From the NCBI RefSeq assembly GCF_030378065.1, contig NZ_JAUCGJ010000023.1:1-64000 (forward strand): 64,000 bases of DNA. Direction: 5' to 3'. The notes under the pieces were generated by a model that had not been told where the DNA came from, ran no database searches, and saw nothing but the letters and a program-made list of their open reading frames with translations. The position numbers and the translations under genes are program-made. Origin of the DNA: Candidatus Venteria ishoeyi. GTDB lineage: Bacteria > Pseudomonadota > Gammaproteobacteria > Beggiatoales > Beggiatoaceae. Positions within the stretch are counted from its first letter, which is position 1, and each line of letters starts with the position of its first letter. Below are positions 17,719-26,207 of the stretch, piece after piece.

Positions 17719-18699
17719 ATGAAAGCTTTGTTTTTGATTGCACCTCTGCTGCTGTTGACCAGCAGTATTGCCAGCAGCGAGGAACCGAGCATATCGCCGC
17801 CAACGGCAAAAGAATATTGTCGCAACCGACATGAGATTAACCCGCATTGGTTGGATCAAAGCCATGATTATCTCACCCGCAAGTTATGTGAGCCAGTATT
17901 CTGGTTTGATAGTTTTTTTGGAGAACATATTGCCGATGATGAACGTAATGTCGGGAGTTTTGTGCGGGTACGTAATGAATTGCGCTGGGATGAAAAAGAC
18001 CAGCTAAAATTCCGCTTACGGGTTCATGCGGATATTAAAGTACCGAATGCCACGCGTAAATTACGTTTATTATTAACTGACATCGATCCTATGCGCGGTG
18101 ATGATCCCCGTGATGATCTTATCGCCAAAAGTGATACCAAGGAAAAGTTTCGTCTCGGCCTGCGCTATAATGTGTTAGATAAAAAACAATCCAAATTCAG
18201 TATCAGTGGTGGCCTGCATTTCAGAAATCCACTGGAGCCTTTTATACGCGGGCGTTATCGTTATATTCGACCACTTAGCAAGCAAACCCAGACCCGCTTT
18301 ACCAGCACCGTATTCTGGGAGAAAGAAGATGGTTTTGGCATCAGTGCCCGCCTTGATTGGGAGCATTTATTTACCCCAAAAACTATGATACGTTTATGGG
18401 GCGATGCCAGAATTTCAGAAATTACTAAAAACACAGAATTAGGCAGTGGTGCTTCCATATTTCATCAACTGAGTACAAAAAAGGCGCTGTCGTATGATTT
18501 TCATGTGCGTGGTAATACGCAGGAAAATCATGTGGATGAAACCCGGCTGGGTATTCGCTACCGGCAGAATTTCTATCGTCCCTGGTTATTTTATGAAATA
18601 GAGCCAGAAATTCGCTGGAAACGGGATGAAGACACTTTAATTCAAGAACGTATCTGGGGTTTGATCCTGAGACTGGAAATCCAGTTTGAGCGTTTTTAA
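17719..18699 (+). CDS. Predicted outer-membrane beta-barrel protein of unknown function
   Basis: 326 residues. A clear signal peptide (about 1-20) leads to a region with two Cys (about 34 and 57) and then a series of alternating polar and hydrophobic strands (for example FRLGLRYNVL, KFSISGGLHF, TRLGIRYRQNF). The last residue is Phe, as in barrel proteins recognised by the Bam machinery. I do not recognise a named family. It starts 3 nt after nadA, but the function need not be linked. Confidence 0.7.
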   Translation: MKALFLIAPLLLLTSSIASSEEPSISPPTAKEYCRNRHEINPHWLDQSHDYLTRKLCEPVFWFDSFFGEHIADDERNVGSFVRVRNELRWDEKDQLKFRLRVHADIKVPNATRKLRLLLTDIDPMRGDDPRDDLIAKSDTKEKFRLGLRYNVLDKKQSKFSISGGLHFRNPLEPFIRGRYRYIRPLSKQTQTRFTSTVFWEKEDGFGISARLDWEHLFTPKTMIRLWGDARISEITKNTELGSGASIFHQLSTKKALSYDFHVRGNTQENHVDETRLGIRYRQNFYRPWLFYEIEPEIRWKRDEDTLIQERIWGLILRLEIQFERF

Positions 18700-18807
18700 T
18701 GAATAAAAAGAAGCTTTTTGCTTCACGCTGATTTTTGGTCAGTCTGGGACGCTCCCTTTTCTGGAATTATAAAATTAATAATAACAACTATAGGTTAAGA
18801 AAAAATC

Positions 18808-19692
18808 ATGCAGAAAATCCGTAAAGCCGTATTTCCCGTTGCCGGTTTAGGCACCCGTTTTCTACCTGCAACCAAAGCCAGCCCTAAAGAAATGCTGCCC
18901 GTGGTTGATAAGCCGCTGATTCAGTATGCGGTTGAAGAAGCTCTGGATGCGGGTATTGAGCAGATGATTTTTATTACCAGCAGCAGCAAACGCTCCATTG
19001 CCGATCATTTTGATCGTAACCCGGTGCTGGAGCAGGAACTGGAACAGCGCGGCAAATTTGATTTACTGGATATGGCGCGCCATACCATCCCGGAAGGTGT
19101 CAGTTGTATTTATATTCGCCAGCCCGAGCCTTTAGGCTTGGGACATGCTGTACTCTGCGCCAGACCTGCGGTTGGCGATGAACCGTTTGCGGTAATATTG
19201 GCAGATGACCTGATTGATGGCGGTGAACAAAGCTGTCTGGGGCAAATGGTTGATTTATATGCCAAGCATGAAGCTTCTATTTTAGCCATACAAGAAGTTG
19301 CCGAAGAAGAAACCAGCAAATATGGCATTATTGATCCACAAACCTTATATGAAAGAGTGCATCAATTACGTAATATTGTGGAAAAGCCCACGCCACTAGA
19401 CGCCCCTTCCTGCTTAGCCGTTGTTGGACGCTATTTGCTGACCCCCAATATTTTTGATTATCTGGAAAAGATTCCAAAAGGTGCAGGGGGTGAATTGCAA
19501 TTAACCGATGCCATTGCCAGACAATTAAAAGATCATCCCGTGCTGGCTCAAGAGTTTCAGGGTAAACGCTATGACTGTGGCAGCAAACTGGGGTATCTGG
19601 AAGCAACCGTGGAATATGCATTGCAGCACCAGAATCTGCGCGAAGCCTTTAAAAAATATTTAAATTCCCTGCTTCATGAACAAAAGATCTGA
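18808..19692 (+). CDS. galU: UTP-glucose-1-phosphate uridylyltransferase GalU
   Basis: 294 residues. It makes UDP-glucose for envelope and exopolysaccharide synthesis. The nucleotidyltransferase signature GLGTRFLPATKASPKEMLP is at the N-terminus, followed by VDKPLIQYAVEEA, the Mg site ILADDLIDG, and the sugar-binding VEKP and GGELQLTDAI. Length equals the bacterial family. A family B repeat fragment lies in the upstream gap. Confidence 0.96.
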   Translation: MQKIRKAVFPVAGLGTRFLPATKASPKEMLPVVDKPLIQYAVEEALDAGIEQMIFITSSSKRSIADHFDRNPVLEQELEQRGKFDLLDMARHTIPEGVSCIYIRQPEPLGLGHAVLCARPAVGDEPFAVILADDLIDGGEQSCLGQMVDLYAKHEASILAIQEVAEEETSKYGIIDPQTLYERVHQLRNIVEKPTPLDAPSCLAVVGRYLLTPNIFDYLEKIPKGAGGELQLTDAIARQLKDHPVLAQEFQGKRYDCGSKLGYLEATVEYALQHQNLREAFKKYLNSLLHEQKI

Positions 19693-19696
19693 ACTC

Positions 19697-20905
19697 ATGA
19701 AAATAGCAAATAGTATAAAAATAATACTGCCGATATTTTTTATCACAATTGCTAATGTGCTTGCAACTGAGACAATATCTGAATTTCCCACACCTTTACA
19801 TGTGCCTGCACAAACCTGTGCAGCCTGCCATAAAAATATTTATGCACAGTGGAAAGCGTCTATGCATTCACGTAGCGCGCCCGGTCAGGATCCGGTTGTT
19901 AGCGCAATTTATCAGGAGATGGTGGGTTCCCCTGAACAAGAAGGTCTGCGCTTGAGTGGTGAATACCCCGCCTGTTTAAAATGCCACGCACCTAATGCCG
20001 CCAAAGAACAGAAAACCAAACTCGACCAGTTTAATTATGCAGAAGGCGTCAACTGCGTGACCTGTCACGTACTAGAGCGTTTTCATGGTATGCAGGATAA
20101 ACAAGGCCAACAATTATATGGGCTGGATGCGTATCAGGTGTCAGCGACCCATCTGCAAGGCCCGTCAGGACGTTATTTATCCCCCAGGGAAGATGCCCAG
20201 CATCCGTTTCCGATCAAGCCCAACCCTGGCATGTTGCGCACCAGTCAGGTTTGCCTGGGCTGTCATGGGGCCTATAAAAATGCAGATGGCGTTGCACTGT
20301 ATCAGACTGGAGAAGAATATCTGGCAGGCGGGGAAAATCAAGCCACCTGCCAATCCTGCCATATGCCCAAAACCAATGGTGAAACCAATCACGAGATTAT
20401 GGCAGCACATAATGATGCGGTATTGACCCGTGCCATTGTGATTAATTTATCACCAGAGTTGAAACAGGAAAGTATTCAATTAAAAATTGATTTACGTAAT
20501 ACCATGCCCCACCGCTTTCCTACGGGCAGCCCCTTTCGTCAGGCATATTTGAAAGTTACCGCTTACGCGGAAGATGGTGAGTTGGTATGGAGCAACTACA
20601 GCAATTATCCACCAGATTTCAGCCAGTCGCCTGAAGCTGTCTTCGCCTACCAGCTTGCAGATAAAAATGGCAAACCTGTGATGGCCTACCAAGCCAGTCA
20701 GGTACAAAAAGATACCCGCTTTCAGGCTTTTGAAAAACGCCAATTACACTACAGCTTGCCACGGGATAAGGTCTATCTGATTCGTACCGAGTTGCTGTAT
20801 CACATGCTCACTCAAGATGTGATCACCGCACATGGCGAAAAATTCAGTGGCAACTTAATCAATCCGGCAGTTGCCGCGATTAACGAAATTAAGATTTCCA
20901 AATGA
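19697..20905 (+). CDS. Periplasmic multiheme cytochrome c (five CXXCH, c554-like)
   Basis: About 402 residues. A signal peptide (about 1-24) is followed by five haem c motifs: CAACH, CLKCH, CVTCH, CLGCH and CQSCH, all within the first 230 residues. The C-terminal 170 residues are haem-free and beta-rich. The pattern resembles the cytochrome c554/c family in sulfur and nitrogen metabolisms. The partner and redox reaction are not known. The start at 19697 makes a clean signal peptide; a longer frame from 19676 overlaps galU. The gene adjoins galU and a TerD-like gene on the same strand. Confidence 0.85.
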   Translation: MKIANSIKIILPIFFITIANVLATETISEFPTPLHVPAQTCAACHKNIYAQWKASMHSRSAPGQDPVVSAIYQEMVGSPEQEGLRLSGEYPACLKCHAPNAAKEQKTKLDQFNYAEGVNCVTCHVLERFHGMQDKQGQQLYGLDAYQVSATHLQGPSGRYLSPREDAQHPFPIKPNPGMLRTSQVCLGCHGAYKNADGVALYQTGEEYLAGGENQATCQSCHMPKTNGETNHEIMAAHNDAVLTRAIVINLSPELKQESIQLKIDLRNTMPHRFPTGSPFRQAYLKVTAYAEDGELVWSNYSNYPPDFSQSPEAVFAYQLADKNGKPVMAYQASQVQKDTRFQAFEKRQLHYSLPRDKVYLIRTELLYHMLTQDVITAHGEKFSGNLINPAVAAINEIKISK

Positions 20906-20921
20906 GGTTTTTTATCTAAAA

Positions 20922-21464
20922 ATGAAACTTGATCAACCCGGTACGAAAACGGGTATTCCGGTTAAACGCCTTAAATTGCGGATGCAGTGGCATAGCCCTG
21001 TTGATTTTGACCTGGCGGCCTTATACCTTAATAAAAATGCTGATTATGGTTTAATTTATTTTGCTGATCTAGGTGATGTGGACAGTCCGCCGTATATGCA
21101 ATTAAGCGATGATGACGGTGTTGGTGGTTTATCCGAAACCCAGACATTAAAAGAAGAAATACTGGAAATTTCGCGTCTGGATGAAATCGACAAAATCTGG
21201 ATATTCTGCTGGGATTATGAACAATTAAAAAAAGGCCTGGATGCCCGTTTTACAGGCAGTGATATTCATCTTGAAGTCAGCGCCAGTCATGGTCATTGGG
21301 TGTCTATTCCCATACAGATTGAACACAACGGTAATATCGTCTGTATCGCCGTTATTGATAATACCGAACATACGCAGCGTGATGCACAACTGATTAATTA
21401 TAATCAGATCAGTAAATTGCAAAGCCTGGATTCCATCTCACAACTGATTGAACTGGTAACTTAA
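20922..21464 (+). CDS. TerD-family stress protein
   Basis: 180 residues. Core family features are DFDLAALYLNKN, an Asp-rich calcium-type loop QLSDDDGVGG, and the strand WVSIPIQIEHNGNIVCIAVI. The family binds calcium and is linked to tellurite and phage resistance or general stress. No other ter genes are nearby, so tellurite resistance should not be assumed. The start at 20922 is the first ATG after the cytochrome stop. It directly abuts the methyltransferase frame. Confidence 0.75.
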   Translation: MKLDQPGTKTGIPVKRLKLRMQWHSPVDFDLAALYLNKNADYGLIYFADLGDVDSPPYMQLSDDDGVGGLSETQTLKEEILEISRLDEIDKIWIFCWDYEQLKKGLDARFTGSDIHLEVSASHGHWVSIPIQIEHNGNIVCIAVIDNTEHTQRDAQLINYNQISKLQSLDSISQLIELVT

Positions 21465-22352
21465 TTGAGCACTTCCCAACAACCCATTTTTTATCAATCC
21501 CGTAGTAACGAAACCCATGAAGCCATCGTCACCACTGGCATGGACAGCCCAGCATTACGTTTTTACGCCTTTGCTTCTGATCAGGTGCTTAACGCCCTGG
21601 AACCGCTACGTGGCAAAAAACTATTAGATATTGCAGCAGGCACGGGACATATGGCGATAAGTGCCATTCAATCGGTTAAACCTGATGGGCGCGTGCATGT
21701 GGTTGAGCAAGATGCCGCACACCTGGACATACTGTTTGAAAAGCAGCAGCAACTCGGGATTGAAGGCATTGATATCCATGAAATGGATCTCACCAGTCTG
21801 GATTTTCGCAGCGCGTATTTTGATGTGGCGATTTGTATTTATGGAGTGGGACAACTGCCAGAACCGCAGGCTGCGATTAATGACTGGGTACGGGTCTTGA
21901 AACCCGGTGGCAAATTAGTACTTGCCTGCTTTGCTGAAACGGCTTTTCAACCGCTGCTGGAAAAATTATTCATACAACTGGAAACCGCAGCAGAAACGCT
22001 ACAGCCACCTGCAAAGGCACAATTGACAGCGCAATTGACAAAACATCGGCAAGACCTGCAACTATTCAGTGATAGCAATACCATACAAACATGGTTGCAA
22101 CAGGCAGGACTTGATGATGTTGCCGTACATAGTCGCCCTTTAGGTTATCATTTAACACAGGTTCAGGACTGGTGGGAAATCATTGCTGCCAGCCCCTGGC
22201 AGGCTTTGATTGATAATTTACCTGCATCGGTGCAGTCCAATTTAATTGCCAGACACAGTGAAGAAATTTCAGCATTAGGTCAATCCAGCGACGATGGAGA
22301 AAGTTTCTGGCTCAATGCCTCTACCCATTTTATTGGTGGCACTAAAAACTAA
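21465..22352 (+). CDS. Class I SAM-dependent methyltransferase
   Basis: 295 residues with the SAM motif LLDIAAGTGHMA (about 45-56), the acidic ribose contact VEQD, and the post-motifs DVAICIYGVGQL and VLKPGGKLVLA. It is of the UbiE/methyltransf_11 type; the substrate is unknown. The frame begins with a TTG immediately after the TerD stop and has no clear ribosome site, so the real start may lie slightly downstream (ATG in TGMDSPALRF). The last base of its stop codon is the first base of foldback copy 2. Confidence 0.75.
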   Translation: MSTSQQPIFYQSRSNETHEAIVTTGMDSPALRFYAFASDQVLNALEPLRGKKLLDIAAGTGHMAISAIQSVKPDGRVHVVEQDAAHLDILFEKQQQLGIEGIDIHEMDLTSLDFRSAYFDVAICIYGVGQLPEPQAAINDWVRVLKPGGKLVLACFAETAFQPLLEKLFIQLETAAETLQPPAKAQLTAQLTKHRQDLQLFSDSNTIQTWLQQAGLDDVAVHSRPLGYHLTQVQDWWEIIAASPWQALIDNLPASVQSNLIARHSEEISALGQSSDDGESFWLNASTHFIGGTKN

Positions 22353-22511
22353 GGAGCGAGAATTTTATAACTTCAGAAACTTGGCTGGTCTTTTTCTCCA
22401 TTTTCTGCGTTGTGAAAACAGTTGCATAGCTTGCTATGCGCCTGTTTTCACGCCTTGAAAATGAATAAAAATCCTGCGCCCAGTTCCTGCACTTATTTCA
22501 TCCTCACTCCT
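22352..22511 (+). repeat. 160-bp foldback element, family A, copy 2
   Basis: Starts AGGAGCGAG on the final A of the methyltransferase TAA and ends CTCACTCCT. The central hairpin here is perfect (GCATAGC, TT, GCTATGC). The remaining body is nearly the same as copy 1. Confidence 0.9.
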
Positions 22512-22576
22512 AAAGAAAAAGTAACCTATAATCTATAGAGAAACAGGGCAAAATATTTTTGCCAGGAGATGAGATC

Positions 22577-22945
22577 ATGAAAACAGTCTATTTAGGCGCT
22601 TTATTTTTTATGCTATCTGTTACTATGCCACTTTCTGCCCAGGCAGGTTGCTTACCCGCACTACCCAGCCTGGGATTAAATGCCAATCTCGGCCTGAGTT
22701 TGCCGACACTTCCAAGTTTAGGCTTAAATGCCAATCTCGGCCTGAGTTTGCCCGCACTCCCAAGTTTAGGCTTAAATGCCAATCTCGGCCTGGGTTTGCC
22801 CGCACTCCCAAGTTTAGGCTTAAATGCCAGCGCCAGTTTAGGGCTGCCCACGTTACCCAGTTTAGGCTTAAGTGCCAATGCAAATCTGGGTCTGAGCTTA
22901 CCCGCTTTACCCAGTTTGGGCTTAAGTGCCAATATTGGTTGTTGA
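22577..22945 (+). CDS. Small secreted protein built of six 16-residue repeats
   Basis: 122 residues. A signal peptide ends near AQAGC (residue 25). The rest is six units of LPxLPSLGLNANLGLS: four of 16 residues, one of 18 and a last one of 15 ending in Cys 122. The two Cys, at 25 and 122, bracket the array. The composition is almost only Leu, Gly, Pro, Ser, Asn and Ala, suggesting a fibrous or surface-coating protein. AGGAG lies 9 nt before the ATG. The other frames are also open through the array because the 48-bp DNA unit is a multiple of three. I know no named family. Confidence 0.7.
   Translation: MKTVYLGALFFMLSVTMPLSAQAGCLPALPSLGLNANLGLSLPTLPSLGLNANLGLSLPALPSLGLNANLGLGLPALPSLGLNASASLGLPTLPSLGLSANANLGLSLPALPSLGLSANIGC
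22652..22942 (+). repeat. Tandem 48-bp coding repeats (six units)
   Basis: Units of 48 bp, one enlarged to 54 bp, code for the LPxLPSLG repeats. Units 2 to 4 are nearly identical in DNA (GGCTTAAATGCCAATCTCGG recurs), so the array has been homogenised or expanded recently; units 5 and 6 have diverged. Confidence 0.85.
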
Positions 22946-22981
22946 AATCTGGCACCGCATCAAAGCTATTTTTATGGAATC

Positions 22982-23015
22982 AGACCTTTCAGGATTTAAA
23001 AATTCTGGAAGGTCT
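22982..23015 (+). terminator. Palindrome family C, copy 1; likely terminator of the repeat-protein gene
   Basis: AGACCTTTCAGGATTT and AATTCTGGAAGGTCT form a long stem, followed by TTTCAAT. It lies 36 nt after the stop. Same family as 37853, 46263 and 49306. Confidence 0.65.
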
Positions 23016-23054
23016 TTCAATATGTGATATCGAATTAAAAAGTGAAGGTATGCA

Positions 23055-23636
23055 ATGACTGAATATGTATTGATTTTTATCAGTACAGTACTGGTAAATA
23101 ACTTTGTACTGGTAAAATTTTTGGGTCTGTGTCCGTTTATGAGCGTTTCCACCCGCCTGGAAACTGCGATGGGCATGGGCTTGGCTACCAGTTTTGTACT
23201 GACCTTATCTTCTATTTGCAGTTATTTAGTCAATCAATATTTGCTGGAACCTTTTGCGCTGGAATATTTACGCACGATTAGTTTTATTCTGGTCATTGCA
23301 GCCGTGGTGCAATTTACCGAAACTGTGGTTAAAAAGACCAGCCCCATGTTGCATCAGGTGTTAGGTATTTTTCTGCCATTAATCACCACAAATTGCGCCG
23401 TATTAGGGGTTGCCCTGTTAAATGTACAAGCCAGTCACAGCTTGCTGGAATCTGCGGTATTTGGCTTTGGTGCCGCCATTGGTTTTTCCCTGGTACTGAC
23501 CTTATTTGCAGCCATGCGCGAACGTATCAGCGTTGCTGATGTACCGGACTTATTTCAGGGTGCGCCGATTAATCTCATCACTGCGGGCATTATGTCTATG
23601 GCGTTTATGGGATTTTCCGGGTTGGTCAAACTATAG
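23055..23636 (+). CDS. rnfA: RnfA/RsxA electron transport complex membrane subunit
   Basis: 193 residues, the full family length, with six membrane segments. Typical stretches are [19 protein letters not shown] and [18 protein letters not shown], each with the Cys near the intramembrane iron-sulfur site shared with NqrE. The Rnf complex couples ferredoxin and NAD redox to ion movement or reduces SoxR. rnfB should follow in a standard operon, but here a GspE-type ATPase does, so rnfA is separated from the other subunits. Confidence 0.93.
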   Translation: MTEYVLIFISTVLVNNFVLVKFLGLCPFMSVSTRLETAMGMGLATSFVLTLSSICSYLVNQYLLEPFALEYLRTISFILVIAAVVQFTETVVKKTSPMLHQVLGIFLPLITTNCAVLGVALLNVQASHSLLESAVFGFGAAIGFSLVLTLFAAMRERISVADVPDLFQGAPINLITAGIMSMAFMGFSGLVKL

Positions 23637-23693
23637 GTATTATTCATCCTTATTCCACAATTCACATCAATCAGATGCAAAGGCAAAACAGCA

Positions 23694-25235
23694 ATGGATG
23701 AAACGGCGCGCGCGCTGAATTTGCAACAAACTGTGCAGGATAAAGCCGTCACCACAGAACCTGAAATTGTTTTAGCGGGTAATTTACCCTTTGGATTTGC
23801 CAAACGTCACGGTATTTTATTACTGGAGCACCAGAGCCAGTCTGTTCGTCTTGGCTATCGTCCCGGTGTGCAATTACAAGCTTTAAACGAAATCCGGCGT
23901 TATCTGGGCATACCACTGGAACTGGAAGAGATTTCCAGTCATGATTTTGACCAGCGTTTAACCGCGCAGTATGAAGCCAGCGCACATCCTTCCATGCAAA
24001 TGATGGAAGGCCTGGATGAGCACCTGGATTTGTTTGAAGTCGCGCAGCAACTCTCTTCAGAGCCGGAAGATTTGTTAGAAAGCGAGGATGATGCGCCGAT
24101 TATCCGTCTGATTAATGCCCTGTTATCTGAAGCGATTAAGGAAAATGCCTCAGATATTCACATTGAACCCTATGAAACCCGCCTGGTCGTACGTTTTCGG
24201 GTGGATGGCGTACTGCGGGAAGTATTGCAACCAAAACGGGTATTAGCCCCCTTGTTGGCCTCACGCATTAAGGTCATGGCAAAACTGGATATTGCTGAAA
24301 AACGTCTGCCCCAGGATGGTCGTATTTCTTTGCGCATCGCCGGACGCGCTGTGGATGTGCGCGTTTCCACCATTCCCAGCGGTCAGGGCGAGCGCGTGGT
24401 GTTACGTTTGCTGGACAAGCAGGCCGGACATTTAAATCTGGATAACCTGGGCATGGAAGACTCGGCTTTGACGGCCTTGCGCGGGCAATTACAACAAGCA
24501 CATGGCATCTTATTGGTTACCGGGCCAACCGGCTCTGGTAAAACCACCAGTTTATACGCCATGCTCAATCATCTGAATAACCGCCAGCGTAATATCATGA
24601 CAGTGGAAGACCCCATTGAATATTATCTGGACGGCATCAGCCAGACGCAGGTCAACAGCAAGGTGAACATGAGTTTTGCCAGAGGCTTGCGGGCGATTTT
24701 AAGACAAGACCCGGATGTGGTGATGGTGGGTGAAATTCGTGATCTGGAAACTGCACAGATTGCCGTGCAGGCCAGTTTAACGGGTCATTTGGTCTTATCC
24801 ACGCTGCATACCAATACCGCCATTGGCGCAATTACCCGCTTGCGGGATATGGGCATAGAGCCATTTTTACTGGCCTCCAGTTTAATTGGGGTCATGGCGC
24901 AAAGGCTGGTGCGTTTGCTATGCCCCAGTTGTCGGCAAGCCTATCGCGCGGATGCCAATGAAACTGAAATTCTGGGTTTGAGCAAAGAACAGCCACAGGC
25001 TTTATATGCCGCGCAGGGCTGTGAGCAATGTAATCAAATTGGTTATAAAGGGCGTACCGGTATTTATGAATTTATTGAAATTGACGAGCGCCTGCGCAGT
25101 ATGATTCATGATGGTGCCAGTCAGCAGGATATGGCCTTATATGCACATCAACAGGCAATGCCAATTCAACAGGATGGCGTGCGCCGGGTGCTGCAAGGTG
25201 ATACCAGCATAGAAGAACTGCTGCGCGTCAGTTAA
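23694..25235 (+). CDS. GspE/PilB-family secretion ATPase
   Basis: 513 residues with an N1E-type domain, then the hexameric ATPase. Walker A is GPTGSGKTTS, the Asp box MTVEDPIEYYL, Walker B MVGEIRDLETAQIA, and the His box LVLSTLHTN. A zinc-binding CPSC-CEQC pair marks the type II secretion E-type. Length and the tetracysteine domain fit GspE. It stands alone; the other gsp genes are not in the window. The adjacent rnfA suggests a scattered organisation. Confidence 0.85.
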   Translation: MDETARALNLQQTVQDKAVTTEPEIVLAGNLPFGFAKRHGILLLEHQSQSVRLGYRPGVQLQALNEIRRYLGIPLELEEISSHDFDQRLTAQYEASAHPSMQMMEGLDEHLDLFEVAQQLSSEPEDLLESEDDAPIIRLINALLSEAIKENASDIHIEPYETRLVVRFRVDGVLREVLQPKRVLAPLLASRIKVMAKLDIAEKRLPQDGRISLRIAGRAVDVRVSTIPSGQGERVVLRLLDKQAGHLNLDNLGMEDSALTALRGQLQQAHGILLVTGPTGSGKTTSLYAMLNHLNNRQRNIMTVEDPIEYYLDGISQTQVNSKVNMSFARGLRAILRQDPDVVMVGEIRDLETAQIAVQASLTGHLVLSTLHTNTAIGAITRLRDMGIEPFLLASSLIGVMAQRLVRLLCPSCRQAYRADANETEILGLSKEQPQALYAAQGCEQCNQIGYKGRTGIYEFIEIDERLRSMIHDGASQQDMALYAHQQAMPIQQDGVRRVLQGDTSIEELLRVS

Positions 25236-25238
25236 AGA

Positions 25239-25350
25239 GGTGTTACGCAAACGCTTCTTTTTCGCAGGTTTTGAAGTTTTGAAACACAAAAAAATCGCCT
25301 TTGCTTCACGCTGATATATGATTGGGGTGTTACGCAAACACTTCTTCACA
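25239..25350 (+). repeat. Family B repeat, one complete and one partial unit
   Basis: GTGTTACGCAAACGCTTCTT starts an imperfect palindrome of about 75 bp ending GCTTCACGCTGA. A truncated second unit (GGTGTTACGCAAACACTTCT) follows at once. Other copies or fragments lie near 10081, 18702, 29285 and 42262. Confidence 0.75.
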
Positions 25351-25357
25351 TTGATTT

Positions 25358-26092
25358 TTAGAGCGTTGGCGCAACACACAGCCCCGGCACCTGCAAACCG
25401 GTTTGTTGATAATACAATGGGCCAAACAAGGTGTAAGCGCCTAGCAATAAAATAATCAAGCCCACAGTTTTACGCACCGTGGGGTTACGAGTAATCTCCC
25501 GCAAACTGCTGGCGGCAGTTCCCAGGCTTAATAACATGGGCAGGGTACCGATACCAAAAGCCAGCATCAGTAAAGCACCGCGCAGTGGATCGGAAGAAAC
25601 TATCGCCATGACCAAGGCGGTATAGACCAGACCACAGGGCAGCCAGCCCCAGATGAGACCCAGGCCCAAAGCCTGCATGGGATGGCGTACTGGTAAAAAA
25701 ATCCGGCCCACCGGTTCCAGGCGTTTCCATAATAGACCACCAAAACGTTCCAGGTGTACCAAACCCGGCCACCAGCCTGCCAGATATAAACCCAGCAGCA
25801 TCATAAAGCCACCCGCGAAAATCATGCCCAGAATATGCGGTTGGGGTAATACGGCACGAAACTGTCCACCAAACCAGCCTGCCAGGGCACCTGCCACTGC
25901 ATAACTGAATAAACGTCCGGCGTTGTAGTTAAGCAGCCAGGGTAAAAGTTGGAACAGCGTTTGCTGGTGATTTACTTTCGGTAGTTGCAGCGTCAGCGCG
26001 CCAACAATACCGCCGCACATGCCAATGCAATGCACCGAACCTAATAAGCCGGTGAGAAAAGCCGCTAAATATGTAATTTCAGTAAAGTGCAT
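25358..26092 (-). CDS. Sulfite exporter TauE/SafE family (DsbD_2-type) membrane protein
   Basis: 244 residues, six membrane segments. The N-terminal GLLGSVHCIGMCGGI with two Cys and the later GLIWGWLPCGLVYTAL with a third Cys are the marks of the family that includes CcoH-like and metal-trafficking proteins. Such genes usually belong to cbb3 oxidase (ccoGHIS) clusters, which are not present here. It may move copper or reductant across the inner membrane; this is inference. Confidence 0.78.
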   Translation of the reverse strand: MHFTEITYLAAFLTGLLGSVHCIGMCGGIVGALTLQLPKVNHQQTLFQLLPWLLNYNAGRLFSYAVAGALAGWFGGQFRAVLPQPHILGMIFAGGFMMLLGLYLAGWWPGLVHLERFGGLLWKRLEPVGRIFLPVRHPMQALGLGLIWGWLPCGLVYTALVMAIVSSDPLRGALLMLAFGIGTLPMLLSLGTAASSLREITRNPTVRKTVGLIILLLGAYTLFGPLYYQQTGLQVPGLCVAPTL

Positions 26093-26207
26093 AAGACAGA
26101 TTCAAGTAGTGTGTGAAAAGGCGCTATATTGTATACTTTGAATTGCACATCAAGTGGTTTTATGGTGGAAAATTTTTATAACCTATCAAATTTTTTAGAT
26201 ATTTTTT

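Noticed and set aside
22588-23058. Frames of 110-136 codons on both strands over the repeat protein
   Set aside because: A consequence of the 48-bp repeat being a multiple of three. Only the frame starting at 22577 has a ribosome site and a signal peptide.
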